Assembly (NCBI RefSeq): GCF_028475105.1
Contig: NZ_CP116936.1
Location: 7,026,249-7,090,248 of the forward strand
DNA length: 64,000 bases
From: Micromonospora sp. LH3U1
GTDB taxonomy: Bacteria > Actinomycetota > Actinomycetes > Mycobacteriales > Micromonosporaceae
Direction: 5' to 3'
Shown here: positions 41,511 to 49,835 of the stretch, piece after piece
Layout: each line of letters opens with the position of its first letter
Position numbering within the stretch: the first letter of the stretch is position 1
The notes under the pieces: model-generated
Told to the model about the DNA's origin: nothing
Seen by the model: the letters and a program-made list of their open reading frames with translations, nothing else
Databases searched by the model: none
Program-made: the position numbers and the translations under genes

Positions 41511-42971
41511 TCAGTCGATCAGGCCCTCGGCGCGGGCCCACCGCAGCAGTTCCACCTCGGCGGCGTCGCGGTCCAGCGGCCCGTGTTCGAGGCGCTGCTC
41601 CTTGAGGTGCTTCCAGGCCCGCCCGACCACAGGCCCCGGCGGTACGCCGAGCAACTCCATGATCGCGTTGCCGTCCAGGTCGGGGCGGACCCGGGCCAGG
41701 TCCTCCTCGGCCTCGATCCGGGCGATCCGATCCTCCAGCGCGTCGTAGTCGGCCGCGAGCTGGGCGGCCTTGCGCCGGTTGCGGGTCGTGCAGTCCGAGC
41801 GGGTCAGTTTGTGCAGCCGGGGCAGCAGATCACCGGCGTCGGCGACGTAGCGACGCACCGCCGAGTCGGTCCACTCGCCCCGCCCGTACCCGTAGAAGCG
41901 CAGGTGCAGCGCGACCAGCGCGGTCACCTTCGCGGTGATCTCCTTCGGGTACCGCATCGCCTTCATCCGAGCCTTGGTCAGCCGTGCACCGACCACCTCG
42001 TGGTGGTGGAAGCTGACCCGACCGTCGGGGGCGGCGGCCTTGGTCGCCGGCTTGCCCACGTCGTGCATGAGGGCGGCCATCCGCAGAATGAAGTCGCAGC
42101 CCTCCTCCTCGAAGGAGACCGCGTTCTCGACGACCGTCAGCGTGTGCTCGTAGACGTCCTTGTGCTGGGCGTGCTCGTCGATCTCCAGCTTCAGCCCGGT
42201 CAGCTCCGGCAGGAACCGCTCGGCCAGCCCGGTGTCGACCAGCAGCCGCAACCCGGTGATCGGGTCGACGCCGCAGAGCAGCTTGGTGAACTCGTCGCGG
42301 ATCCGCTCGGCGGTGATCCGGTCCAGGTCGGCGGCCATCTCGCCCATCGCCTTGTGCACGTCCGGGTGCACGGCGAAGCGCAACTGCGCGGCGAACCGGG
42401 CGGCCCGCAGCATCCGCAACGGGTCGTCGCCGAACGACTCACGCGGGGTGCTGGGGGTACGGATCACCTTGGCCGAGATGTCGTCCAGCCCGCCGTGCGG
42501 GTCGGTGAACCGGTGTTCCGGCAGGCTGACCGCCATCGCGTTGATCGTGAAGTCGCGCCTCTTCAGGTCCTCGTCGAGGCTGGTGCCGTACACCACCATC
42601 GGGTTACGGCTGACCTGGTCGTACGACTCCGCTCGGAAGGTGGTGATCTCCAGCCGGAGGCCGTCGCGCTGGGCGCCGATGGTGCCGAACTCCCGACCGG
42701 TCTCCCAGATCGACTCGGCCCAACCCTTGATGATCCGCAGCGTCTCGTCGGGGTGCGCGTCGGTGCAGAAGTCGAGGTCGTCCCCGAGTCGGCCGAGCAG
42801 GGCATCCCGTACCGAACCGCCCACCAGGTGCAGCTCGTGACCGGCGCGGACGAACCGGCGGCCCAACTCGTCGGCGACCGGGGAGACCCGGAGCAGTTCG
42901 GCGACGGCGTTGCGTTGCGCTGCGGTGAGTTCGCGACGGTCGGCGGCGTGGGGAACAGAGGCTTCGGACAT
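41511..42971 (-). CDS. pcnA: CCA tRNA nucleotidyltransferase
   Basis: A 486-residue class II nucleotidyltransferase that adds or repairs the 3' CCA of tRNAs. The catalytic head has LHLVGGSVRDALLGRLGDDLDFCTDAHPDET with the two metal-binding aspartates (about 51-80). RRDFTINAMAVSL, GDDPLRMLRAARFAAQL and DRITAERIRDEFTKLL follow. An HD domain (MAALMHDVGKP, about 277) lies in the C-terminal half, as in actinobacterial enzymes. The ATG at 42971 begins the family match although the frame is open far upstream. Divergent from murJ with only 126 bp between. Confidence 0.95.
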   Translation of the reverse strand: MSEASVPHAADRRELTAAQRNAVAELLRVSPVADELGRRFVRAGHELHLVGGSVRDALLGRLGDDLDFCTDAHPDETLRIIKGWAESIWETGREFGTIGAQRDGLRLEITTFRAESYDQVSRNPMVVYGTSLDEDLKRRDFTINAMAVSLPEHRFTDPHGGLDDISAKVIRTPSTPRESFGDDPLRMLRAARFAAQLRFAVHPDVHKAMGEMAADLDRITAERIRDEFTKLLCGVDPITGLRLLVDTGLAERFLPELTGLKLEIDEHAQHKDVYEHTLTVVENAVSFEEEGCDFILRMAALMHDVGKPATKAAAPDGRVSFHHHEVVGARLTKARMKAMRYPKEITAKVTALVALHLRFYGYGRGEWTDSAVRRYVADAGDLLPRLHKLTRSDCTTRNRRKAAQLAADYDALEDRIARIEAEEDLARVRPDLDGNAIMELLGVPPGPVVGRAWKHLKEQRLEHGPLDRDAAEVELLRWARAEGLID

Positions 42972-43040
42972 GGGACCGCCAGCGTATCGGGCCGGGGTGT
43001 GATCCGATCCGCCGGGCGCGGGTAACAGGTAGCGGTTGAC

Positions 43041-43046
43041 TAAGGT
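43041..43046 (+). promoter_or_regulatory. Candidate -10 box (TAAGGT) upstream of murJ
   Basis: TAAGGT is followed by 7 nt and a GTG (43054) that opens a 15-codon ORF ending on the murJ start codon. Confidence 0.4.
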
Positions 43047-43053
43047 CTGTGGC

Positions 43054-43101
43054 GTGCGGGTCGGTGCCCGGCTCGACGTACCCCTGGGAGGCTGGAGATG
43101 A
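43054..43101 (+). CDS. Possible leaderless leader peptide coupled to murJ
   Basis: GTG 43054 opens a 15-codon frame (MRVGARLDVPLGGWR) whose TGA (43099-43101) overlaps the murJ ATG (43098-43100) as ATGA. A TANNNT hexamer 7 nt before the GTG gives it the same leaderless geometry as several full genes here. The GGGAGG ribosome site of murJ lies inside the small ORF (43086-43091 region). Either it is a real leader peptide that couples or regulates murJ translation, or the murJ mRNA simply begins here. Confidence 0.35.
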   Translation: MRVGARLDVPLGGWR

Positions 43102-44855
43102 GCGGCGGGCTCTACCGCAGCGCGAATGCCGCGCACGACGGCGGGCCCGGAGCCGGCGGGCGCCCGGGAGACGAGGCGATCTTCATCTCCGCCGAGCCGC
43201 TCAACCAGCCAGCCATGGAATCGACCGCGCCGCCGCAGGAGCAGGTGGCCGAGGCGAGTGCAGCGACCAACAGCGCCATGATGGCGGTCGGCAGCCTGGT
43301 CAGCCGTGGCACTGGTTTTCTGCGTACGTTGGCGTTGACCGCCGCGCTCGGTGGCGCGCTGGTTGGCGACGCGTACACCACCGCGCAGATTCTTCCCGGA
43401 ATGGTCTACGAGTTCCTGCTCGGCGGCATCCTCACCAGCGTCCTGATTCCGGTGCTGGTCCGTCGGCGCAAGATCGACACCGATGGTGGTCAGGCGTACG
43501 CCCAGCGGCTGCTGACCCTCGCGGTGCTTGCCCTCGCCGTCGCGGCGCTGGTGGCGGTGGCCTTCGCCTCGGTGTTGACCTCGCTCTACGCCAGCAAGAA
43601 GACGGGCGCGGACTTCCGGAGCCTGGTCACGGCCCTGTCGTACCTGATGTTGCCGATGATCTTCTTCACCGGCCTCAGCGCGCTGATCAGCGCAGTGCTG
43701 AACACGCGGGGGCACTTCGCCGCACCGATGTGGGCGCCGATCCTGAACAACATCGTGGTGATCGCCACCGCGGGCCTGTATATCGCGATCTTCGGTGCGG
43801 AGATCGTCCGTCCCGAGGAGATGACCACCGGCCGGATCCTGCTGATCGGTGGCGGCACCCTGCTCGGCGTCGCAATCCAGGCCGCTGGGCTGCTGCCGGC
43901 GCTGCGCAAGGTCGGCTTCCGCTGGCGTTTCCGGTTCGATTTCCGCACCCTCGGCCTGCGTGAGCTGGGACGCCTCGGCGGCTGGATGTTCTGTTACGTC
44001 GCGGTGAGCCAGGTCGGCCTGATCGTGCTGTTCAACCTGCTGAACCGGGCAGGTAAGGAGAACGCCGCCGGCCCGCTGATCTACAACAACGTGTTCCTGC
44101 TGCTGATGATGGCGCACGGCATCATCGCCGTCTCGATCATCACGGCGCTGATGCCCCGGATGAGCGCGGCCGCCGCCGACGGCCGGTACTCCGACCTCGC
44201 CGCCGACCTCTCCCGGGGCACCCGAACCGTCTCGGCGGTGCTCGCCCCGATCGCGGTCTGCTACGCGGTACTGGCCACTCCACTAGCTGTGACGCTGTTC
44301 CGCTACGGCGCGTTCACCGACGAGAACGCGTCCGACACGTCGCTGGTGCTGCTGCTGGCGGCGCTGGCGCTCGTGCCGTTCGCCATCAGCCAGCTCTTCA
44401 CCTTTGCCTTCTACGCCCTGCCGGACACCCGCACCCCGGCACTGATCAACATTCCGGTTGTCGCGCTGCGGATCGGCGTGCAGGTGGTGCTCTACGTCGC
44501 CTTCGCCGCGCACTTCGCCGCAGCCGGGATGATGATCGGCAACGCCGTGTCCTACCTGGCTGCGGCGTTCGCCTCCGCCTGGCTGCTGCGGCCCCGGGTC
44601 GGCCGGATCGGGATGGGCGCCATCCTGCGCACCCTCGGCCGGGTGGCGGTCGCCGCGTTGGGTGCCGCGCTGGTTGGTCTGCTCGTGGTGAGCCTGCTGC
44701 CCGGGGGTGAAACGCCGAGTTGGTGGCAGGCCGTGGCGCAGCTCGTGATCGGCGGCGTGGTGATCGGCGGGACCTACCTCGGTCTGGCCATGCTGCTGCG
44801 GATCAGCGAGATCACCGAGGTGGTCGGCATGGTCCGCCGCCGCCTCGGTCGCTAA
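43098..44855 (+). CDS. murJ: Lipid II flippase MurJ (MviN)
   Basis: A 585-residue protein of the MOP superfamily with about 14 membrane helices. The N-terminal 55 residues are a polar cytoplasmic tail; family similarity starts at AVGSLVSRGTGFLRTLALTAALG. Other landmarks are YTTAQILPGMVYEFLLGGILTSVLIPVLVR, FAAPMWAPILNNIVVI and FAFYALPDTRTPALI. It flips lipid-linked peptidoglycan precursor across the membrane. In mycobacteria the same protein carries a C-terminal pseudokinase; here the protein ends after the last helix and the pseudokinase is a separate gene downstream. A GGGAGG site is 6 to 8 nt before the ATG. Confidence 0.95.
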   Translation: MSGGLYRSANAAHDGGPGAGGRPGDEAIFISAEPLNQPAMESTAPPQEQVAEASAATNSAMMAVGSLVSRGTGFLRTLALTAALGGALVGDAYTTAQILPGMVYEFLLGGILTSVLIPVLVRRRKIDTDGGQAYAQRLLTLAVLALAVAALVAVAFASVLTSLYASKKTGADFRSLVTALSYLMLPMIFFTGLSALISAVLNTRGHFAAPMWAPILNNIVVIATAGLYIAIFGAEIVRPEEMTTGRILLIGGGTLLGVAIQAAGLLPALRKVGFRWRFRFDFRTLGLRELGRLGGWMFCYVAVSQVGLIVLFNLLNRAGKENAAGPLIYNNVFLLLMMAHGIIAVSIITALMPRMSAAAADGRYSDLAADLSRGTRTVSAVLAPIAVCYAVLATPLAVTLFRYGAFTDENASDTSLVLLLAALALVPFAISQLFTFAFYALPDTRTPALINIPVVALRIGVQVVLYVAFAAHFAAAGMMIGNAVSYLAAAFASAWLLRPRVGRIGMGAILRTLGRVAVAALGAALVGLLVVSLLPGGETPSWWQAVAQLVIGGVVIGGTYLGLAMLLRISEITEVVGMVRRRLGR

Positions 44856-45300
44856 AAGCCAGCATCCGATTACAACAAGTTGACATCCACACGGAATGTG
44901 ACCGCGGATCACCAGGCTGGGGACGCACCTGTGGATAACTCCGCGATTCGCCGGTCAACCACCGCATCAACCTGTGGATAACCAACCGTACGGCTGAGCG
45001 TGGCAGTCCGATCGGCGGGAACATCCCCGTTGGCGGGACCGCCGCACCACCCCGGCCCCGGCGTCGGTCACTTGCGGTGAAGCCGTAGATTGGCTAGTAC
45101 ATGTGCCAGCAACGTGGCTGACAACGGTCGTAACCGGACGAGTTCTCCGACTGCCGAAATCCCGCCGGGTGCGGCGGGAAGATGACATGTCGGGGAGACG
45201 GGCAACCCGGGTAAGGTCGCTCTCGACGGATACGGCAGGGGCCAACGCTGCGCGTTGACACCGGTCGGCCGGTTCCTTCAACGGCAGAGCGGGAAGCCAC
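44856..45300. other. 445-bp gap with two perfect DnaA boxes
   Basis: No gene was recognised. TGTGGATAA (complement of TTATCCACA) occurs at 44930-44938 and again at 44973-44981, 43 bp apart and in the same orientation. The rest presumably carries the promoter of the pseudokinase-sigM genes; no clear -10/-35 pair was assigned. Confidence 0.55.
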
Positions 45301-46917
45301 ATGCCCAGCAGTTCGGGTCCATCGATCGACACGATCACCGAGGGAGGACGGGTGACCCAGGTCGGCGAGGGTCAGGAGGCAGACGAAAGCGCTCCTCCGG
45401 TCATGACCTTCGGTGCTCCCACGGCCGGTGAAGTCCTCGCCGAGCGGTACGAACTGGTTGAGCACATCAACAACGACAGCGCGGGTCGGCTGGTCTGGCG
45501 CGGGGTCGACGTCATCCTGCGCCGCCCCGTCGCGGTGGTGCTGCGCTACCCGGGTGGCGACTCCGCCACCGAGATGCTTCAGGCCGCCGTCGCGGCCAGC
45601 CGGGTCATCCACCCCAACCTGGTCGGCGTCTACGACGCGATCGACGAGGCCGACCGGGCGTACGTGGTGCGCGAGTGGGTCGACGGGCAGTCCCTGCGGG
45701 ACCTGGCGACCGACGGCCCACTGGATCCGGCTCGCGCCACCGCGATCGGCAACGCCGTCGCGAGCGCACTCGCCGCAGTGCACGCCACCGGCATGGTCCA
45801 CGGCAATGTCCACCCCGGCACCGTCATGATCAGTGACGAGGGCCGCGTGGTCCTGGCCGACGCCCGCACCGATGGCGCCGACAGCCAGGAGAACGACATC
45901 CGGGCGGTCGGCGGTGTCCTCTACTTCGCACTGACCGGCTCCTGGCCGCACGCCGAGGCACCACTGCACGGCGCCACCGCCGGCCACGGCCGCGCCGCCA
46001 TCCCGGACGCGGTCCGGGACGCCGGGGGTGCCATCGCGGCACCCCGCCAGGTCCGGGCAGGTGTGCCCGCGTACCTGGACGACCTGACCATGGATCTGCT
46101 GGACGCCGAGATCGCACCGCCGTCCTCCGATGTGCTCGCCGCCGAGCTGGCCCGTCTGGACGTGCCGACCGAGGAGGAGCACTACCTCGACAACAGCGGG
46201 CCGCTGCGGTTCGCCGCCGACACCGAAGAGGAGCCGTCGCCGCTGGCGGCGGCCGGCGGGCGCAAGGTCGCAGTGGGCATCGCCGGTCTGCTGGCGGTCG
46301 CCCTGGTCGGTCTGCTGATCGGGATCAGCGCGCTGAACGGCAAGGACAAGGACCAGCAGGCCAACCAGGGCCCCGCCCCCACGTCCAGCGCCCCAGCCGG
46401 CGGTGCCGCCACCCCGGCCGCCGCCGTGGTGCGCAAGCTGCCCGTGAAGAGCGTCCGGATCATCGACCCGGACAGCAAACTGCGCGATGAGCTGGGCGAC
46501 GCCGACAAGGTGATCGACGGCGACGCCGACAAGGGCTGGGAAACCGACACGTACACGGCGGCCAAGTTCGGCAACAACAAGTCCGGCATGGGGGTCTGGC
46601 TGGACCTGGGCGAGCCGCACAGCGTCAAGTCGGTGCAGGTGGTGCTCTCGGCGACCGGGGCGTCCGCCCAGCTCCTCACCGGCACCATCGCCCCACCGTC
46701 GACCTCTGCCGGTGACAAGCAACTTGTCGCAAACTACAAGACCGCCCAGAACGCCATCGGGCAGCCGTTCGAGGACCACGACGGCACCACCATGGCGTTC
46801 AACGGCTTCGACGTGGACAAGAAATACCAGTACCTGCTGTTCTGGATCACCGAGTTGCCGGCCAGCGACCGGGGCTTCCAGGTCGACGTCCAGGAGATCA
46901 CGGTCCAGGGGTCGTGA
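45301..46917 (+). CDS. Membrane pseudokinase with C-terminal discoidin-like domain
   Basis: A 538-residue protein. A protein-kinase-like domain (about 45-270) is recognisable from LAERYELVEHI, HPNLVGVYDAID and YVVREWVDGQSLRDLA, but the catalytic residues are lost. The VAxK lysine is replaced (VAVVLR), HRD becomes HGN (MVHGNVHPGTV) and DFG becomes ADA. One membrane helix follows (about 323-345, VGIAGLLAVALVGLLIG). The extracellular part (about 385-538, RIIDPDSKLRDELGDADKVIDG, VWLDLGEPHSVKSV) resembles a discoidin/F5-8C fold. It corresponds to the C-terminal half of mycobacterial MviN, whose pseudokinase recruits FhaA. An in-frame GTG at 45352 with GGAGG upstream is an alternative start. Confidence 0.85.
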   Translation: MPSSSGPSIDTITEGGRVTQVGEGQEADESAPPVMTFGAPTAGEVLAERYELVEHINNDSAGRLVWRGVDVILRRPVAVVLRYPGGDSATEMLQAAVAASRVIHPNLVGVYDAIDEADRAYVVREWVDGQSLRDLATDGPLDPARATAIGNAVASALAAVHATGMVHGNVHPGTVMISDEGRVVLADARTDGADSQENDIRAVGGVLYFALTGSWPHAEAPLHGATAGHGRAAIPDAVRDAGGAIAAPRQVRAGVPAYLDDLTMDLLDAEIAPPSSDVLAAELARLDVPTEEEHYLDNSGPLRFAADTEEEPSPLAAAGGRKVAVGIAGLLAVALVGLLIGISALNGKDKDQQANQGPAPTSSAPAGGAATPAAAVVRKLPVKSVRIIDPDSKLRDELGDADKVIDGDADKGWETDTYTAAKFGNNKSGMGVWLDLGEPHSVKSVQVVLSATGASAQLLTGTIAPPSTSAGDKQLVANYKTAQNAIGQPFEDHDGTTMAFNGFDVDKKYQYLLFWITELPASDRGFQVDVQEITVQGS

Positions 46918-46960
46918 TCCCGGCACCTCCACCGGGGCACCACATCCGCAGGACGTGGTG

Positions 46961-47677
46961 ATGGACGGGCACGCCGCCGCTACGGATCTCGAGCTGCTGC
47001 GTGCCCACGTCGATGGCGACCCACACGCCTTCGCCGAGCTGTTCCATCGGCACCGCGACCGGCTCTGGGCGGTGGCCCTGCGTACGCTGGGCGACCGCGA
47101 GGACGCCGCCGACGCACTCCAGGACGCGCTGCTCTCCGCGCACCGGGCGGCGGCCCGGTTCCGAGGTGACTCCGCCGTCACCACCTGGCTGCACCGCATC
47201 GTGGTGAACGCCTGCCTGGACCGGATCCGTCGCCGGCAGGCGCACCCGACCGTGCCGCTCCCGGATGGAAACCGTGCGGAGGACCGATCGGGCGTCGGCG
47301 GGGTGGAGCCGGCCGCACCGGCGGAGGACCACGACACCGCGCTGGTGGTCCGCGAAGCGCTCGCCGCGCTGCCCTTCGAGCAACGCGCCGCGCTGGTGCT
47401 GGTAGACGTGCAGGGCTACCCGGTCGTCGAGGTCGCCCGCATCCTCGGTGTTGCCGAGGGAACGGTGAAGAGCCGGTGCGCCCGGGGCCGGGCCCGGCTG
47501 GCGGTGATGCTCGGGCACCTTCGCCCGGCCGTCGCCGCAACGCCCTCGGTCCGGCCGGCCCCGGCCGGGCCGATCAGGGACGTGCCGGGCGTCACGCTGG
47601 GGAACCCGAGTCCAGCGGAGGGCGTCGGATCGGGGTCGGGCCGGTATCGGCGGGACGCCAACCAGGAGGACACGTGA
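46961..47677 (+). CDS. sigM: ECF RNA polymerase sigma factor SigM
   Basis: A 238-residue ECF sigma factor. Region 2 (about 18-90) has ELFHRHRDRLWAVALRTLGDREDAADALQD and FRGDSAVTTWLHRIVVNACLDRIRRR. Region 4 (about 130-185) has LPFEQRAALVLVDVQGYPVVEVARILGVAEGTVKSR. A Pro/Gly-rich C-terminal tail of about 45 residues extends beyond region 4. Position between the pseudokinase and the anti-sigma gene, upstream of trxBA, matches sigM of Streptomyces and mycobacteria. The stop overlaps the anti-sigma start by GTGA, and AGGAGG of the next gene lies inside its coding end. Confidence 0.94.
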   Translation: MDGHAAATDLELLRAHVDGDPHAFAELFHRHRDRLWAVALRTLGDREDAADALQDALLSAHRAAARFRGDSAVTTWLHRIVVNACLDRIRRRQAHPTVPLPDGNRAEDRSGVGGVEPAAPAEDHDTALVVREALAALPFEQRAALVLVDVQGYPVVEVARILGVAEGTVKSRCARGRARLAVMLGHLRPAVAATPSVRPAPAGPIRDVPGVTLGNPSPAEGVGSGSGRYRRDANQEDT

Positions 47678-48669
47678 CGACCGAGGGGTTCCGGGAGGTC
47701 GACGACGACCTTCTCGCTGACTACCTCGGCGGGGCGTTGGACGGCACCCCGCAGCAGGACGAGGTCGCCCAGCTGGTGTCCGCGGACCCGGCCTGGGCCG
47801 AGGCGTACACGCTGCTGGCCTCCGCGCTGACGCAGGTCAATAACGACCTGGCCCGCTGGGCTGAGCCGCCGCCGGAGATGCCGCCGGAGATCGCCGATCG
47901 CCTCTCCGCCGCGTTGGCCGCTGCGGAGCCGGTGCAGACCGGCACCCCGGTCGACGAGGACACGGCCGCCGCGACGCCACTGGTCGTACCGGTGCAGGGC
48001 GGGGCCGGTCGACGGCCGGCCAGCCCGACACCGACCGGGTCCGGGCGCGGGGCGCCCACCGGCCCGGGTCGCCGCCGGGGCGGCTGGGCCCGCCGCGGCG
48101 CACCGGTGGCCGCCGCCGCGATCGCCGTCGTCGCGGTCGCGCTGGGCCTCAACCAGCTGTCGATGAGCGCTTCGGACGACGCCGGCGTCGTCGGCGCCCT
48201 GGACCACCCGGTCAGCGCACCCGAGGGCGCCGCGGCGGCCGGGGCGGTCCGCACCACCGGACCGGCACTGCGCACCGGTACGGACTACACGCCGCAGACC
48301 CTCGGCGACGCGCCGAGCAGTGACGCGCAGAGCATCCCGACCCCCAGCCGAGCGGCCAGCAAAACACCCGACACGCAGCCTGGGGTGGACGCCGAGGGGG
48401 ATCGACGTCCGACGGCCGGCGTGCTGGACCAACTGGCTCGGCTGACCGACGAGGCCGCGCTGTCCACGTGCCTGGCCGACGTGGCGGCGGAGCACGGATC
48501 CGCCCCGCTGGTGGTCGAGGTGCTGGAATACGCGCGGTTCCAGGGAGAGCAGGCGCTGGTCATCCGTTTCACCGACGCAACCGGGGCCCGGTGGGCCTGG
48601 GTGAGCGGCCCGGAGTGCGGAGTGCCCGGGTCCGGCTCGGACAGCCGGTATTCAGCGCGGGTAGGGTGA
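47674..48669 (+). CDS. Transmembrane anti-sigma factor for SigM
   Basis: A 331-residue protein translated from a GTG that overlaps the sigM stop, with AGGAGG at 47664-47669. The N-terminal domain (about 1-85, VDDDLLADYLGGALDGTPQQDEVAQLVSADP) resembles the anti-sigma start of actinobacterial SigM partners. One membrane helix (about 148-168, AAAIAVVAVALGLNQLSM) is followed by an extracellular domain with two cysteines (LSTCLADVAA, GPECGVPG). It lacks the HxxxCxxC zinc motif near the N-terminus, so a redox ZAS mechanism is not expected. It should hold SigM at the membrane. Confidence 0.86.
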   Translation: MTTEGFREVDDDLLADYLGGALDGTPQQDEVAQLVSADPAWAEAYTLLASALTQVNNDLARWAEPPPEMPPEIADRLSAALAAAEPVQTGTPVDEDTAAATPLVVPVQGGAGRRPASPTPTGSGRGAPTGPGRRRGGWARRGAPVAAAAIAVVAVALGLNQLSMSASDDAGVVGALDHPVSAPEGAAAAGAVRTTGPALRTGTDYTPQTLGDAPSSDAQSIPTPSRAASKTPDTQPGVDAEGDRRPTAGVLDQLARLTDEAALSTCLADVAAEHGSAPLVVEVLEYARFQGEQALVIRFTDATGARWAWVSGPECGVPGSGSDSRYSARVG

Positions 48670-48729
48670 ATCCACGGTCAACGGCACGATGACCGTCCAC
48701 GTGACCTGACCCACCGGATGCCCGGCTCG

Positions 48730-48756
48730 GGAATCTCCAGTTCGTACGATGACGTT
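48730..48756 (+). promoter_or_regulatory. SigR/SigH-type promoter candidate for trxBA
   Basis: GGAAT (48730-48734, within GGGAAT) and GTT (48754-48756) are separated by 19 nt, the layout of thiol-oxidative-stress promoters read by SigR in Streptomyces or SigH in mycobacteria. It lies about 95 bp before the trxB start; trxBA is a classical SigR target. Confidence 0.6.
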
Positions 48757-48852
48757 CTGGAAGTCAGCTGTCGACCCCACCCAGGCGTCGGCAACTCGGA
48801 TCAGCATCGGTGCTCGCGCCGACGCCGAACACACACAACTCGGGAGACGGCA

Positions 48853-49803
48853 GTGGACGAGGTCCGCAACCTGATCATCATCGGCTCGGGGCCGGCCGGC
48901 TACACGGCGGCGGTGTACGCCGCACGCGCCAACCTGAAGCCCCTGATCATCGAGGGCGTGCAGTCCGGTGGCGCGCTGATGACCACGACCGAGGTGGAAA
49001 ACTTCCCCGGCTTCGCTGACGGCATCCTCGGCCCTGAGCTGATGGACAACATGCGCAAGCAGGCCGAGCGGTTCGGCGCCGAGTTCCTCACCGACGACGT
49101 GACCCGGGTCGAGCTGGTGGACACCGGCGACGCCGGCTCCGGCGCGGTGAGCACCGTCTGGGTCGGCGAGACCGCCTACCGGGCCCGATCCGTCATCCTC
49201 TCCACCGGTTCGGCCTGGCGTCCGCTGGGCGTGCCCGGCGAGCAGGAATACCTTGGCCACGGCGTCTCCTCGTGTGCCACCTGTGACGGCTTCTTCTTCC
49301 GCAACCACCACATCGTGGTCGTCGGTGGCGGCGACTCGGCGATGGAGGAGGCCAGCTTCCTCACCCGCTTCGCCGAGTCGGTCACGATCATCCACCGCCG
49401 CGACTCGTTCCGGGCCAGCAAGATCATGGCTGAGCGGGCGTTGAGCAACGAGAAGATCAAGGTCGAGTGGAACAGCGCCGTCGAGGAGATCCTCGGCGAC
49501 GACGGCAAGGTCACCGGCGTACGGGTTCGCAACGTGCACACCGGCGAGACCAAGGTGCTGGACGTGACCGGCGTCTTCGTGGCCATCGGCCACGACCCCC
49601 GCAGCGAGCTCTTCCGTGACCAGGTCGAGATGGACGACGAGGGCTACGTCAAGGTCCAGGCCCCCGGCACCCACACCAACGTGCCCGGCGTCTTCGCGGC
49701 CGGCGACCTGGTCGACCACACCTACCGTCAGGCGATCACCGCGGCCGGCACCGGCTGTGCCGCCGCGCTCGACGCCGAACGGTTCATCGCGACGCTCAGC
49801 TGA
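48853..49803 (+). CDS. trxB: Thioredoxin reductase
   Basis: A 316-residue FAD/NADPH enzyme. The FAD site is IIIGSGPAGYTAAVYAARA (about 7-25), the redox-active disulfide is CATC in GVSSCATCDGFF (about 141-144), the NADPH site is IVVVGGGDSAMEEASFL (about 152-168), and the terminal FAD motif is VPGVFAAGDLVDHTYRQAITAAGTG. It reduces the thioredoxin encoded next, supplying electrons for disulfide reduction. The GTG at 48853 follows GGGAG at suitable distance; the open frame to 48718 covers the promoter and is not expected to be translated. Confidence 0.96.
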   Translation: MDEVRNLIIIGSGPAGYTAAVYAARANLKPLIIEGVQSGGALMTTTEVENFPGFADGILGPELMDNMRKQAERFGAEFLTDDVTRVELVDTGDAGSGAVSTVWVGETAYRARSVILSTGSAWRPLGVPGEQEYLGHGVSSCATCDGFFFRNHHIVVVGGGDSAMEEASFLTRFAESVTIIHRRDSFRASKIMAERALSNEKIKVEWNSAVEEILGDDGKVTGVRVRNVHTGETKVLDVTGVFVAIGHDPRSELFRDQVEMDDEGYVKVQAPGTHTNVPGVFAAGDLVDHTYRQAITAAGTGCAAALDAERFIATLS

Positions 49804-49835
49804 AGCAACGCAACACATCCCGGAGGAGGGGCATA

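Noticed and set aside
42972..44117. Upstream extension of pcnA by 382 codons through murJ
   Set aside because: Family similarity begins at the ATG 42971; the extension is antisense to the well-conserved murJ.
45094..47337. A 747-codon open frame on the minus strand across the pseudokinase and sigM genes
   Set aside because: It is a shadow of high-GC coding on the other strand; it has no family similarity, and the plus-strand proteins are well supported.
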